From positions 248,001-312,000 of the forward strand of contig NZ_QFWH01000002.1 of NCBI RefSeq assembly GCF_003149375.1: a stretch of DNA of 64,000 bases. Direction: 5' to 3'. The notes under the pieces were generated by a model, which was not told the origin of the DNA, searched no databases, and was given only the letters and a program-made list of their open reading frames with translations. This DNA comes from Vampirovibrio chlorellavorus. Its GTDB lineage: Bacteria > Cyanobacteriota > Vampirovibrionia > Vampirovibrionales > Vampirovibrionaceae. Positions within the stretch are counted from its first letter, which is position 1, and each line of letters starts with the position of its first letter. The position numbers and the translations under genes were made by a program. This document shows, one piece after another, positions 52,355 through 61,110 of this stretch.

Positions 52355-53464
52355 TTACTTGCGGGCCAGGCGGGACTTGGGGTCCAGAATATCCCGCACG
52401 GCGTCGCCCACCACGTTAAAGGCCAGTACCGCCAGAAAAATCAGGAAACCTGGCATTAACATCCAGGGGCGTTCAATAATGTTGCTAATGTCCTGAGCCT
52501 CTTTCAGCATGTTGCCCCAGCTGGCATCCGGTTGTTGAATGCCCAGCCCCAAAAAGCTGAGGCCCGATTCGGCCAGAATGTAGCCCGGCACGCTGAGGGT
52601 CAGGGCCACCATCAGGTAGCTGGTGGTTTGGGGCAAGATATGCCGCACAATAATGGTAAAGGGGTTCATGCCAATGGCCCGGCTGGATTCCACGAACTCT
52701 TCGTTCTTAATGGACAGCACCATGCCCCGAATGACCCGACTGAGTCCGGCCCAGCCGATGAAGGCCAAAATCAGTACCACCAGGGCAAAGCGCTGGGTAC
52801 TGGGCAGGCCGGGCGGCAAAATGGCCGCCAAACCAATCAGCAGGAAAAAACTGGGAATGGACATCACAATTTCAGCGACGCGCATCATTAAATCATCCAC
52901 CTTGCCGCCGAAGTAACCGGCCAGTCCGCCGTAAATCATGCCAATGGGAAACACCACAAAGAGGCTGAGGAAGCCGATGGTCAGTGAAATTTGCCCGCCG
53001 TACAACATGCGGGAAAACACGTCTCGACCGTTGATGTCGTTGCCCAGCAGGGAAATCTGGGCCGGGGCGTCCACCCCGAACAGGCGTATCGTGCCGGGAA
53101 TCAGGCCGAACAGGCGATAGGGTTCCGCCGTTGGAAACAGGCGAATGGGGTATTTCTCGCTCAGGATGGGGGTAAATTCCTGGGTAAAGGTGGCCGGGTT
53201 GTAGCGTTTTTCGTAGCGAAACACATACGGCCAGCTCAGCCCACCGGCTTCATCCAGCATATAGACCGGGGTGGGCGGGGCTTTGGCCAGACTGCGATCA
53301 AAACGTGATTCGCTGTAGGGGGCCAAAAAATCGGCCAGGGCCACCATCAGGTACAGGCCAACCAGCACCAGCAGGGAGACAAAGGCCACCCGATCCCGGT
53401 ACAGCCGCTGGTACATCTGGCGGATTAGGTTCAGTTCGGGGGTGTTGGGCTGTTTTTTCAGCAT
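52355..53464 (-). CDS. Oligopeptide/dipeptide ABC transporter permease (OppC/DppC type)
   Basis: A 369-residue inner-membrane permease. The N-terminal OppC_N helix (RVAFVSLLVLVGLYLMVALADFLAPYS) is followed by an about 110-residue periplasmic insert, then GNDINGRDVFSRMLYGGQISLTIGF, five more helices and the ATPase-contact EAA loop (EFVESSRAIGMNPFTIIVRHILP). PDASWGNML and DILDPKSR end it as in the family. ATG 53464 follows the OppB gene by 13 bases. The solute-binding protein and ATPases must lie elsewhere. Confidence 0.93.
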   Translation of the reverse strand: MLKKQPNTPELNLIRQMYQRLYRDRVAFVSLLVLVGLYLMVALADFLAPYSESRFDRSLAKAPPTPVYMLDEAGGLSWPYVFRYEKRYNPATFTQEFTPILSEKYPIRLFPTAEPYRLFGLIPGTIRLFGVDAPAQISLLGNDINGRDVFSRMLYGGQISLTIGFLSLFVVFPIGMIYGGLAGYFGGKVDDLMMRVAEIVMSIPSFFLLIGLAAILPPGLPSTQRFALVVLILAFIGWAGLSRVIRGMVLSIKNEEFVESSRAIGMNPFTIIVRHILPQTTSYLMVALTLSVPGYILAESGLSFLGLGIQQPDASWGNMLKEAQDISNIIERPWMLMPGFLIFLAVLAFNVVGDAVRDILDPKSRLARK

Positions 53465-53477
53465 GGCCGGGCCTTCC

Positions 53478-54566
53478 TTACAGTTCAATCCGGGGGTCGG
53501 CAAACTTCAACAGAATATCGGCCATCAGGTTGCCCAGCACCAGCATAACCGCGGACAGGATGATGGTGGACATGACCAGATTGGTATCGGTTTCCAGCAC
53601 CGCTTTGTAGGCCAGTTGCCCCAGCCCGGGAAAGCCCAGCACGGTTTCAATGAGGATGGCCCCACCCAGCAGGGAGGAAAACTCGTAGCCCAGCATGGTG
53701 ATGAGCGGGTTGAGGGCGGTGCGTACGGCGTGCTTGTAGATGACCACATGCTCTGGCAGGCCTTTGGCCCGGGCGGTACGCACGTATTCGGCGGCCAGCA
53801 CATCCAGCAGGTTCCCCCGCATTTGCCGTTGAATGCTGGACAGGGAGCCCACAATCAGCACGGTGGCAGGCAGGGCCAGGTGCAGGGCCCGATCCCAGAG
53901 TTTTTCCAGAATGTTCATGCTGGGGTAATTTTCGCTTTGAATGCCGCCCAGGGGAAACCAGCCGGTTTTCACGGCGAAAACGGCCATGAGCAAGGCCAGT
54001 AAAAAGCCGGGGAAGGACATGCCCACCGAGGCCAGCACGGTCATGGCCCGATCGGTGTAAGAGCGCCAGTGCAGGGCGGCAAAAATGCCGAGGGGCAGGG
54101 CCACCAGCCAGGAGAAGAAAAAGACCACCAGATTGAGTTGCACGGTATTCCAGCCCCGTTGAAGCAATAGCTCCAGCACGTCCTCATTGGCAAAGGTTTT
54201 TCCCAGGCTGGGGGTGAAAAATCCGGCCAGATTGCCGCTTTTCAGGGCTTCCGGGTGGAAGGCGAAAAAGTTGGTCAGCCAGCGCCAGTACTGGATGTAC
54301 ATGGGTTGATCCAGCCCCATCATGTGCCGCTGCTGGGCCTTGGCGGCCTCCGAGATTTGTGGGTTGGTTTCGATGCCGGCCAGCGGGTTAATGGGGTTTT
54401 TAACCCGCACGGCGTCCATAATATGCCATGATCCTCCCGGGGTGGGGATGTTGATGGGGCCTACCGTAAAGTCGTAGCGCATCATGAAAAAGGCTATCAT
54501 GGAGATGATCAGCAGGGTGGGAATGGCTGCCAGCAGTCGTTTTAGAATGTACTGTGGAATGGACAT
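53478..54566 (-). CDS. Oligopeptide/dipeptide ABC transporter permease (OppB/DppB type)
   Basis: A 362-residue permease. It starts QYILKRLLAAIPTLLIISMIAFFMMR, followed by a periplasmic stretch with MGLDQPMYIQYWRWLTNFF, then NTVQLNLVVFFFSWLVALPLGIFAAL, the EAA loop (EYVRTARAKGLPEHVVIYKHAVRTALNP) and GLGQLAYKAVLETDTNLVMSTI. ATG 54566 with GGAG 5 bases upstream is chosen over a frame 90 codons longer. It pairs with the OppC-type gene downstream. Confidence 0.93.
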   Translation of the reverse strand: MSIPQYILKRLLAAIPTLLIISMIAFFMMRYDFTVGPINIPTPGGSWHIMDAVRVKNPINPLAGIETNPQISEAAKAQQRHMMGLDQPMYIQYWRWLTNFFAFHPEALKSGNLAGFFTPSLGKTFANEDVLELLLQRGWNTVQLNLVVFFFSWLVALPLGIFAALHWRSYTDRAMTVLASVGMSFPGFLLALLMAVFAVKTGWFPLGGIQSENYPSMNILEKLWDRALHLALPATVLIVGSLSSIQRQMRGNLLDVLAAEYVRTARAKGLPEHVVIYKHAVRTALNPLITMLGYEFSSLLGGAILIETVLGFPGLGQLAYKAVLETDTNLVMSTIILSAVMLVLGNLMADILLKFADPRIEL

Positions 54567-54854
54567 TGAACTCCGTCTGCAAAAGTCTCTTGGAAGGGGG
54601 CCACGGCTTTTCGGGATGGGTGTGTGGCCGTTTTCTGATTCCCGTTTGATGGTATCGGAAGGATTCCCGAGCCATGAGAAGGTCGCGCCATGAATCCTCT
54701 TTTGTATTATAAGATCATAGACCAATTTAAACGCTGGGGATATGAAACCCCGGGAATACCCCAGGCCCCTTGGCAGGAACATCCCCCTTGGCTGAATGCC
54801 AGAAGGCCTCAGGCTACTGCGTTTAAAAACATGCAAAGAAAGGGTGGTTCAGCG

Positions 54855-55322
54855 ATGAGCAAGGTTTTACAGATGCTACGATTCCGTCCGTCGGAGTCTC
54901 CGGAAGCCTTTGTGAAGGCTCAGGCCTTACGAACCACCGTATTTATCGAAGAACAGGGGATTCCGCCGGAGTTGGAATGGGATGAATTTGACGCCGATGC
55001 CTTGCATTGGCTGTTCATGCAGGCAGAGTCCGGTCAAGCCGTGGCCACGGCCCGCATACTTTCTTATCAGGAGGCTTGTCAGGCCCGTCCGGTGGCTAAA
55101 ATTGGACGGGTGGCTGTCAGTCAGGCTTGCCGGGGGCAAGGCATCGGCGAAAAACTGATGCGGGAGCTGCTGACCTTTGCCCAGGCGGAAGGTTATCAGC
55201 AGGCCATTTTAGATGCCCAGACCCGGGCAGTGCCTTTCTATGAGCGTCTGGGCTTTGTGAAAGAGGGCTTTGAGTTTATGGAAGCGGGCATTCCCCATTA
55301 CCGCATGCGTCTGGTTTTTTGA
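54855..55322 (+). CDS. GNAT-family N-acetyltransferase
   Basis: A 155-residue acetyltransferase of the ElaA/YjcF-like group. It has LRTTVFIEEQGIPPELEWDEFDADALHWL, the acetyl-CoA loop KIGRVAVSQACRGQGIGEKLM (R/Q-x-x-G-x-G/A) at about 80-100 and the end AQTRAVPFYERLGFVKEGFEFMEAGIPHYRM. The substrate is unknown. The start at ATG 54855 gives the family N-terminus. A GGCGGG-GCA-CCCGCC hairpin (55342-55356) lies after it, just ahead of a TATAAT for the next gene. Confidence 0.88.
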   Translation: MSKVLQMLRFRPSESPEAFVKAQALRTTVFIEEQGIPPELEWDEFDADALHWLFMQAESGQAVATARILSYQEACQARPVAKIGRVAVSQACRGQGIGEKLMRELLTFAQAEGYQQAILDAQTRAVPFYERLGFVKEGFEFMEAGIPHYRMRLVF

Positions 55323-55416
55323 GACGGCCCAATGCCTGTTCGGCGGGGCACCCGCCAGATATAATAATGCCAATCCAGAGGGCCGTATGAGAGGCTGATG
55401 AGAAGGAGCGCCTGCT

Positions 55417-55809
55417 ATGTCCAACTATATCGCTGAATTTCCCAAGTACCGCAAATGGGCCGTGGTCGGGGTGTCCGAGGATCGGGCCAAATATGGCAAC
55501 AAGATTTACCGGGACATGCGCGACGCTGGCTACACCGTGTTTGCCGTGCATCCCAAGCTGCAAACCGTGGAAGGCGATCCTTGCTACGCTTCCGTGAGGG
55601 CGTTGCCTGAAATCCCCGATGTGGTGGATTTGGTGGTGCCCCCTGCGGCCAGCTTGCAAGTGGTGGAAGACTGCCTGGCGGCGGGCATCAAGCGCATCTG
55701 GTTCCAGCCCGGCTCCGAGTCCGATGAGGCCGTGCAAAAGGCCAAGGATGGCGGCATGGAAGTGGTGCATGACGCTTGCATCATGATCCAGAAACAGGCT
55801 TGGGTCTGA
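55417..55809 (+). CDS. CoA-binding (YccU-like) protein
   Basis: A 130-residue single Rossmann domain of the CoA_binding_2 family: WAVVGVSEDRAKYGNKIYRDMRDAGYTVFAVHPKLQTVEG, PDVVDLVVPPAASLQVVEDCLAAGIKRIWFQPGSES, and EVVHDACIMIQ. It resembles the CoA-binding part of succinyl-CoA synthetase; the physiological role is unknown. AAGGAG precedes the ATG, and TATAAT (55360-55365) is a likely -10. Confidence 0.9.
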   Translation: MSNYIAEFPKYRKWAVVGVSEDRAKYGNKIYRDMRDAGYTVFAVHPKLQTVEGDPCYASVRALPEIPDVVDLVVPPAASLQVVEDCLAAGIKRIWFQPGSESDEAVQKAKDGGMEVVHDACIMIQKQAWV

Positions 55810-55830
55810 CGCCGTCTGATAGGGGATCTC

Positions 55831-56853
55831 TCAGGATGGGTCGATGCCAAGTTGCTGCCTGATCCAGGGGATGGTTTGCTGGGCGATAAACCCGCCCATG
55901 ATGGGCAAGGCCGCAGTTTTGACCAGAAACACGGGTTGTATCAGCAGTTTCAAGTTGTCGATTAACTTGAACTGATCCAGGGCCTGCCAGACTGCTGAAG
56001 GGATTTTCTTGCCCAGCTGCCGGTTTCGAATGCCGCACAGGGCCAGTACTGCGGCCATAGGGGCCAGGGCGGGGAGCATTTTTAAAAGCAAAACGGCAGT
56101 GGCCCCCTCTTTAAAGGCATGTTGGCTGTTCAGTTCCTTGTCCAGTAACTGTTGATAAGCCTGATCGGGGTTGGTGATGGGCGGTTTGGCCAGCTTTAAC
56201 CGTTGCCGCAGGGTGGGCGGCTTGGGTTGAAAACGCCCTTGCCGGGCTTCTTCTTTTGCTTTTTTAACTTCTTCAAACCGGCTGGCGGCCTGCCCCACAA
56301 ACCAGGGGCCCAGGGCCATGCCTGCCGAAATGCCGATCAAGGCGGTGCCCGCCACGCTGGTTAAAAAGGTGGGCATGGGCTTTAGCAGGGCCTTGCTCCA
56401 AACCATGTTGTGGGGTCGGCGGGCTCTTTCCGTCAGGATTACCAGTTCTTGAATCAGATTCCCTTTGAGTTCACCCGTTTTTTTTCGTGCGGCGTTGTTG
56501 ACGTAGGACTCCACGCCCCAAATGGGCAAAGCGGCGATTAGGCTGAACAATAAACCGTTTTTGACCCCAATGCCCACACCATGTCTTCCTTTGAGCATTT
56601 GATCCCCTAAAGGCGTCTGTGAAGGATTCGGCTTGGGTGGGGTGATGGAGGATATGGACGGAGCAGGCGGCGTAGGCCAGCCGGAAGGGCCTGAAGTCGA
56701 TGACGTTGAACTAGAAGCGTGCTGGGGAAGCGGGTAAAGGCCCAGAGGGCCTGCGAGGGTATGCCGAGATCCGCTCAAGGCCTGCGGGTAGGGGGCTAGC
56801 GGATAGGGATAGGACAATGGTGGGTTCAGTAGTGGTAGTGGAGCAGGCAGCAT
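55831..56853 (-). CDS. Membrane protein with Pro/Ser-rich N-terminus, unknown
   Basis: 340 residues from ATG 56853 (AAAGGG 8 bases upstream). About 1-90 is Pro/Tyr/Ser-rich (PYPLAPYPQALSG, SSSTSSTSGPSG). Then come hydrophobic segments at about 110-128 (LLFSLIAALPIWGVESYV), 175-200 (FLTSVAGTALIGISAGMALGPWFVG), 265-285 (AVLLLKMLPALAPMAAVLALCG) and 310-325. A basic helical loop (EEVKKAKEEARQGRFQPKPPTLRQRLKLAKPP) separates the second and third. The overall plan is like the Fur-boxed protein at 50790, without clear sequence identity. No family recognised. Confidence 0.65.
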   Translation of the reverse strand: MLPAPLPLLNPPLSYPYPLAPYPQALSGSRHTLAGPLGLYPLPQHASSSTSSTSGPSGWPTPPAPSISSITPPKPNPSQTPLGDQMLKGRHGVGIGVKNGLLFSLIAALPIWGVESYVNNAARKKTGELKGNLIQELVILTERARRPHNMVWSKALLKPMPTFLTSVAGTALIGISAGMALGPWFVGQAASRFEEVKKAKEEARQGRFQPKPPTLRQRLKLAKPPITNPDQAYQQLLDKELNSQHAFKEGATAVLLLKMLPALAPMAAVLALCGIRNRQLGKKIPSAVWQALDQFKLIDNLKLLIQPVFLVKTAALPIMGGFIAQQTIPWIRQQLGIDPS

Positions 56854-57032
56854 TATGAAACCCTTTGAATGAATTGCTTGATTGAAACAAACCCAAACAG
56901 GAAGCACAGTTGTTAGTGATTTTTCGGTTTACGGAATGGACAGGCCAAGCGCTGGCTGGTCTGTTTTCTCATATTAAAAACGGGTTCGTTTGGATACAAT
57001 AGCCATGCGCTTACCAACTGGAGAGCCTTGCC

Positions 57033-57740
57033 ATGTCACCTGCGACCCCTGAGCCTTCGACCCTTGAGCCTTCCCCGGCCAATCCAAGACCCAAGCCACC
57101 CATTGTGGTGGGCATTACCGGGGCCTCCGGCAGTATTCTGGGCTTTCGTTTGATTGAAGAGTTGCTGAAGCTGGGTCAAAGGGTGCAACTGGTCATTACC
57201 GAGAAGTCCTATCAGGTTATTTTTGAGGAAACCGGCCTGAAAATGGGCGGCCAAAACAAGGCCCTGCGGGTGCTGGACCATCTCAATCTGCCAGAATCCA
57301 TGGTGGATTTATTGGACGTGTTTGAAAACAACCGGCTGGACGCCGCCCCCTCCAGCGGTACGCACATGACCCAGGGCATGGTGGTCATTCCCTGTTCCAT
57401 GGGAACCCTGGGCCGCATCGCCAACGGCATTACCGATACCCTGGTGGCTCGGGCCGCCGATGTCACCCTGAAAGAGCATCGTAAGCTGGTGGTGGTGCCA
57501 CGGGAAAGCCCCTTCAACCAGATTCATCTGCGTAATTTGAGCATGCTGGCCCAGTGTGGAGCCGTGATTCTGCCCCCCATGCTGACCTTTTATCTGCCGG
57601 ACTTTGGCAGCATCGACGGGCAGATTAACTATACCATTGGTAAGGTGCTGGACCAGTTTGGGCTGGGACATGACCTGTATACCCGCTGGGGGCAACATAT
57701 CCCACCGGCTGGGGCCTCATCGGCCCCGGGGCAACCCTAG
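57033..57740 (+). CDS. ubiX: Flavin prenyltransferase UbiX
   Basis: A 235-residue enzyme making prenylated FMN for UbiD-type decarboxylases. It has IVVGITGASGSILGFRLIEEL, VITEKS, the active-site SGTHMTQGMVVIPCSMGTLGRIANGI and PRESPFNQIHLRNLSMLAQCGAVILPPMLTFY. About 22 extra Pro-rich residues precede the core. No ubiD is in the window. GGAG stands 9 bases before the ATG. Its last 116 bases overlap the convergent Tyr/Gly-rich gene. Confidence 0.95.
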   Translation: MSPATPEPSTLEPSPANPRPKPPIVVGITGASGSILGFRLIEELLKLGQRVQLVITEKSYQVIFEETGLKMGGQNKALRVLDHLNLPESMVDLLDVFENNRLDAAPSSGTHMTQGMVVIPCSMGTLGRIANGITDTLVARAADVTLKEHRKLVVVPRESPFNQIHLRNLSMLAQCGAVILPPMLTFYLPDFGSIDGQINYTIGKVLDQFGLGHDLYTRWGQHIPPAGASSAPGQP

Positions 57741-58104
57741 GCACTCTACTGCCTGCTGCGGCTCCGGCTGCTGCTGGAGCCAAGCCTGCCAGAGGAGCGG
57801 GTGGATTGGGCCTGATTGGCAAGGGCCTGCCATACCCATAATAGCCAAGATACGTATAGCCCGGATAAACCAGCGTGGGCGCATGGGCGGCGAGGCCCGG
57901 TTGCTGCTGCGTGGGGGGACTGGCAACCTGCGGGTTATTCTCCCGGTTGGGAAAGGCCCCGTTTACGAGTTGCGGAAACTGTCCTTCCAGCTGTTTGGTA
58001 ATCCCTTGAAGGCTTTCCGTCGATAAATTATCGCCCAGTCTTTGCTGAAGCTGATTCCATGCTCCTGCACTTCTGGAGAGCGCCAGTCCGGCAATACTAC
58101 TCAT
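57625..58104 (-). CDS. Tyr/Gly/Pro-rich protein overlapping ubiX
   Basis: 159 residues. A helical N-terminus (AGAWNQLQQRLGDNLSTESLQGITKQLEGQFPQLVNG) is followed by a low-complexity tail (TYLGYYGYGRPLPIRPNPPAPLAGLAPAAAGAAAG, then GYTGHVPAQTGPAPYQWYS). The YGYG and AAAG patterns recall the 554-residue protein at 14019. AAAGG stands 9 bases before the ATG. Its last 38 codons are antisense to conserved ubiX codons, so the true extent of the tail is the main doubt. Confidence 0.55.
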   Translation of the reverse strand: MSSIAGLALSRSAGAWNQLQQRLGDNLSTESLQGITKQLEGQFPQLVNGAFPNRENNPQVASPPTQQQPGLAAHAPTLVYPGYTYLGYYGYGRPLPIRPNPPAPLAGLAPAAAGAAAGSRVPRVAPGPMRPQPVGYVAPSGYTGHVPAQTGPAPYQWYS

Positions 58105-58221
58105 CGCTGTTAGCCTTTTGCAGTGTTTGTAGTGGTACTAAAACCGGTCAGCCCATTTTGTTGTCAGTTTTTGCTGTTATTCTGGGGCAAAGACAGGGTG
58201 CCGGATGTGCCAAGAAAAGGA

Positions 58222-58533
58222 CTATTCGGGGAAATCGGTGGGTTCAAACGGGTAAGGCGCCGGTGGCTGCTTAAAGGTGGATTTGTAAATGAAGGACAAG
58301 TCGAAGCCGCTGTTGATTTTTTCCAGCTCGTATTTCACGGTAAACATTTCTTGCAGGGCGTTGGCGAATTTTTTGCCCAGTTCCTCCGGGAAGAGTTCGC
58401 CGCAGATGTGGCACAGCACCGGTTCGCCGTTTTTCAGGCGAATGACATTGATGTTGAACTCATTGCCGCACTCGCAATGTAAAGTCATGCGGGGGTAATG
58501 GGTCAGCTTGGGCTTTCGGAAATCTTCTGGCAT
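58222..58533 (-). CDS. Zinc-ribbon protein, probably leaderless
   Basis: 103 residues from ATG 58533. A zinc-ribbon-like set lies at about 20-45: CECGNEFNINVIRLKNGE and then CHICGELFPEEL (C-x-C, C-x-x-C). A helix follows (KKFANALQEMFTVKYELEKI). No family named. The start has no ribosome-binding site, but a consensus promoter TTGACA-N16-TATAAT (58541-58568) places the expected transcription start on the A of the ATG. Confidence 0.6.
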   Translation of the reverse strand: MPEDFRKPKLTHYPRMTLHCECGNEFNINVIRLKNGEPVLCHICGELFPEELGKKFANALQEMFTVKYELEKINSGFDLSFIYKSTFKQPPAPYPFEPTDFPE

Positions 58534-58540
58534 ACTAGGA

Positions 58541-58568
58541 ATTATAGTACAGCTGGCAGGCTTGTCAA
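58541..58568 (-). promoter_or_regulatory. Consensus sigma-70 promoter
   Basis: Perfect TTGACA and perfect TATAAT, 16-base spacer, on the minus strand. The -10 ends 7 bases before the ATG of the zinc-ribbon gene, predicting a leaderless message. Confidence 0.75.
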
Positions 58569-58637
58569 AACAGGCGCCAAAGACGACCGACCCGAAAAGG
58601 GCCAATCCACTGAAGAACGACCCATAAACAAACCATC

Positions 58638-60326
58638 ATGAACGATAAACGCCCCTTAAACCCAGATGCCCGAATGGAGGATGCCCGAATTGAGGTGGCC
58701 CACTCCCTGCCCATTGCCGATGCCTTAAGTCTGGCCCGGGAGCAGCACGCCGACGCGGTCAGCTTCAGTGACCCGCAGGGGCGGATTTGGCTGGCTTTTT
58801 GCGATGACCTTAGTAAAATGGCCACCATGGGTTTGGGAGAATTGTCCGTGGACAGTGTGGCCATCCCGGAGCGCTCTCCCTTGTGCCATGAGAACCGGGC
58901 CAATATGCAGGCCACACTTGACCTGGCCAAGCGCTTGTCCGCGTTTTTTCCGGTCTATTTTGTGGCGGCCCTTTACGAATTGCAGTCCCTGATCCAGAAA
59001 ATGGGCCTGAAGGCCTATGTGATTGGGGGCATTACACGGGATTTATTGTTGTATCAGGAAAAGCGCCTGTCCGTGCGGGATGTGGACATCACCGTGGAAG
59101 GCGATGCCTTGGCCTTGGCCGATTTTTTGCTGGCCAATTCCCGTAATTTCACCCTGATCGAGAAATTTCCCGAGTTTGGTACGGCCAAAATCAGCTACAA
59201 AGACGATTTGATGTTTGACGTGGCCTCTACCCGGCAGGAAATCTATCCGCACTGCGGGGCCTTGCCGGTGGTGGTCAACCGGGGCGTACCCCTGGTCAAC
59301 GATATTGTGCGTCGGGACTTTACCGTGAATGCCCTCTCGTTTTCCGTGCATCATCTGGGGCAGGTACTGGATTTCGCCAATGGCTTGCGGGACATTGAGG
59401 TGCGAGCGATCCGGGTGCTGCACCCCATCTCCTTCTTTGAGGATCCCAGTCGTATTTTGCGGGCCCTGAAGTTTTGCGCCCGTTTTGATTTTGATTTGGC
59501 CGAGGAAACCGCCACTTTGCTGCAGCGGTTTTTACAGGTGGGAGCCGTCTGCTATAAAGGCGGGGGCGAGCGTATTAAGCAAGAGCTGAAAGGCTTTTTG
59601 CGGGTGGAGGAGTCACCGGCCAAAAGCAAGTGGTTACGCTATTTTATGCAGCATCAGTGTTATCGGCTGTTCAATATGGAAACGGTCTTTTCTCCCAGCC
59701 CGGAATTGATTGAAAAACTGGCGGGCGTTGGGCCAGTTTTGCCGGAGTTGATGGAGCCGCTGAGCCCGTTTGTGGACGCTGATTTTGTGTTCGATGTTTA
59801 CCTGTGCTTTTTGTTCCGGGATCTGGAACCGGAAGACTTTCAGAAGACTCTGGCCCGATTGGGCTTAACCCGCAACGAGCGGGAGTTTGTGGAGCAGTTC
59901 CGCAAATTGAGGGACGGGGTGACGGAGCGTTTCAGCACCTTGCATGAGTATTCATCCCCGGGGGCCATTTACGATCTCTTCTATGGGCTGCATTTGATTA
60001 CGGTGGTCGTCTGCATATTGGAGTTGGCCTTGGCCGGGGGAAATCGCTATAAAATCGTGCTGGAGGCTTTTGTAAAATACAAACGCAAGTGGGAAAAAAC
60101 CGAGGTGGAGCTGGACGGCAACGATTTAATCGGATTGGGAGTGCCGGAAGGCAAGGTGATTGGCCAGTTGCTGGATCAGTTGCTGCATGCCAAACTGGCC
60201 GGACAGGTGCCGGATCGACTGGAAGAGGTGCAGTACATCCAGAATCAGCTGGCCGCTCACGCGGAGCGACTGGCCGAATTAAAAGCCGAATCAGGGCGGA
60301 ATCATGCCCCTGAAGCGGGGGGCTAG
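58638..60326 (+). CDS. cca: CCA tRNA nucleotidyltransferase / poly(A) polymerase family protein
   Basis: 562 residues. The class II nucleotidyltransferase head begins near residue 125: KAYVIGGITRDLLL (GGxxRD), VRDVDITVEGDA (DxD metal ligands), RRDFTVNALSF and EDPSRILRALKFCARFDF. About 115 N-terminal residues form an unidentified extra domain (ADALSLAREQHADAVSFSDPQGRIWLAF). The long C-terminal part is helical. It adds or repairs CCA ends of tRNA, or only A or CC in split systems; no second copy is in the window. The stop is three bases before the next gene. Confidence 0.88.
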   Translation: MNDKRPLNPDARMEDARIEVAHSLPIADALSLAREQHADAVSFSDPQGRIWLAFCDDLSKMATMGLGELSVDSVAIPERSPLCHENRANMQATLDLAKRLSAFFPVYFVAALYELQSLIQKMGLKAYVIGGITRDLLLYQEKRLSVRDVDITVEGDALALADFLLANSRNFTLIEKFPEFGTAKISYKDDLMFDVASTRQEIYPHCGALPVVVNRGVPLVNDIVRRDFTVNALSFSVHHLGQVLDFANGLRDIEVRAIRVLHPISFFEDPSRILRALKFCARFDFDLAEETATLLQRFLQVGAVCYKGGGERIKQELKGFLRVEESPAKSKWLRYFMQHQCYRLFNMETVFSPSPELIEKLAGVGPVLPELMEPLSPFVDADFVFDVYLCFLFRDLEPEDFQKTLARLGLTRNEREFVEQFRKLRDGVTERFSTLHEYSSPGAIYDLFYGLHLITVVVCILELALAGGNRYKIVLEAFVKYKRKWEKTEVELDGNDLIGLGVPEGKVIGQLLDQLLHAKLAGQVPDRLEEVQYIQNQLAAHAERLAELKAESGRNHAPEAGG

Positions 60327-60329
60327 GCA

Positions 60330-61064
60330 ATGTGGGAGGTGAAGCCGCCCGATCGAAACCTGCTGGATGCCCGGGGCTTGCTGGTGGTCGGCACCCATCC
60401 CAAATGTGGCAAAAGCGTGGCCTGTGCCGGGCTGGCCGGGGTGTTGAACGATCTGGGCTTTACGGTGCAGGCCATCAAGCCTTTCAGCTTTCAGCCGGAA
60501 GTGACCATTCGCGATGGTTATGAGCAGGCTTTTTTCGATCGACTCAATCCGCCCCAGCAGCCGCTGGAATTGTTTGCCAAGCCATCTCCCCGCAAGGTGA
60601 CCGCCGGAGATTGGCAACACTTGCAAGAGCTTTGCCGCAAGCGGGTGTACCCCTACATTCTGGAAGCTCCCGGCAGTTTGGCCTCTCCCATTCGCTTTGT
60701 GGATGTGGAATTGAATGACGCCGTGGATTTGTCCAAGGCGCTGGAGATCCCTTTGGTGCTGGTGACGACCAAAAGTCCTGACGTCATTGGCACGCTGGCC
60801 CCCATGTTGTCTTACCTGTGGTCTCGGGATGCCAAGGCCATTGGCTGGATGGCTGTGGAAACCCAACCGGTGCGGGTACCGGATTGGGAGCAGGATGTCC
60901 TGTTTCTGCGGGGGCATACGGACATTCCCTATCTGGGAGAGATTGCCTACAGCCCCAGCATCTCGGTGGAAGCCTTGCAGCAGGGCAATCTGTTTCGCAT
61001 TACGGAGTTGGGCGTGGATTTGTTGCCCATTCAGCAGGCCCTGAATTTGCGAGTTCCTTACTAA
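60330..61064 (+). CDS. BioD-like P-loop ATPase
   Basis: A 244-residue protein of the dethiobiotin synthetase/AAA_26 family. The P-loop is VVGTHPKCGKSVACAGLAGVL (GxxxxxGKS, about 20-32). A Lys-Pro pair (AIKPFSF) stands where BioD binds CO2/substrate. YILEAPGSLASPI and VLVTTKSPDVIGTLAPMLSYL follow. The usual BioD loop reads GTDTxVGKT, so this is a divergent member. No biotin genes are near; it is co-transcribed with the CCA gene. A dethiobiotin synthetase role is possible but not shown. Confidence 0.7.
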   Translation: MWEVKPPDRNLLDARGLLVVGTHPKCGKSVACAGLAGVLNDLGFTVQAIKPFSFQPEVTIRDGYEQAFFDRLNPPQQPLELFAKPSPRKVTAGDWQHLQELCRKRVYPYILEAPGSLASPIRFVDVELNDAVDLSKALEIPLVLVTTKSPDVIGTLAPMLSYLWSRDAKAIGWMAVETQPVRVPDWEQDVLFLRGHTDIPYLGEIAYSPSISVEALQQGNLFRITELGVDLLPIQQALNLRVPY

Positions 61065-61110
61065 CGCCACCGATCCCAATCCGTGACCTCAGCGTATAAT
61101 GGGCAATACT

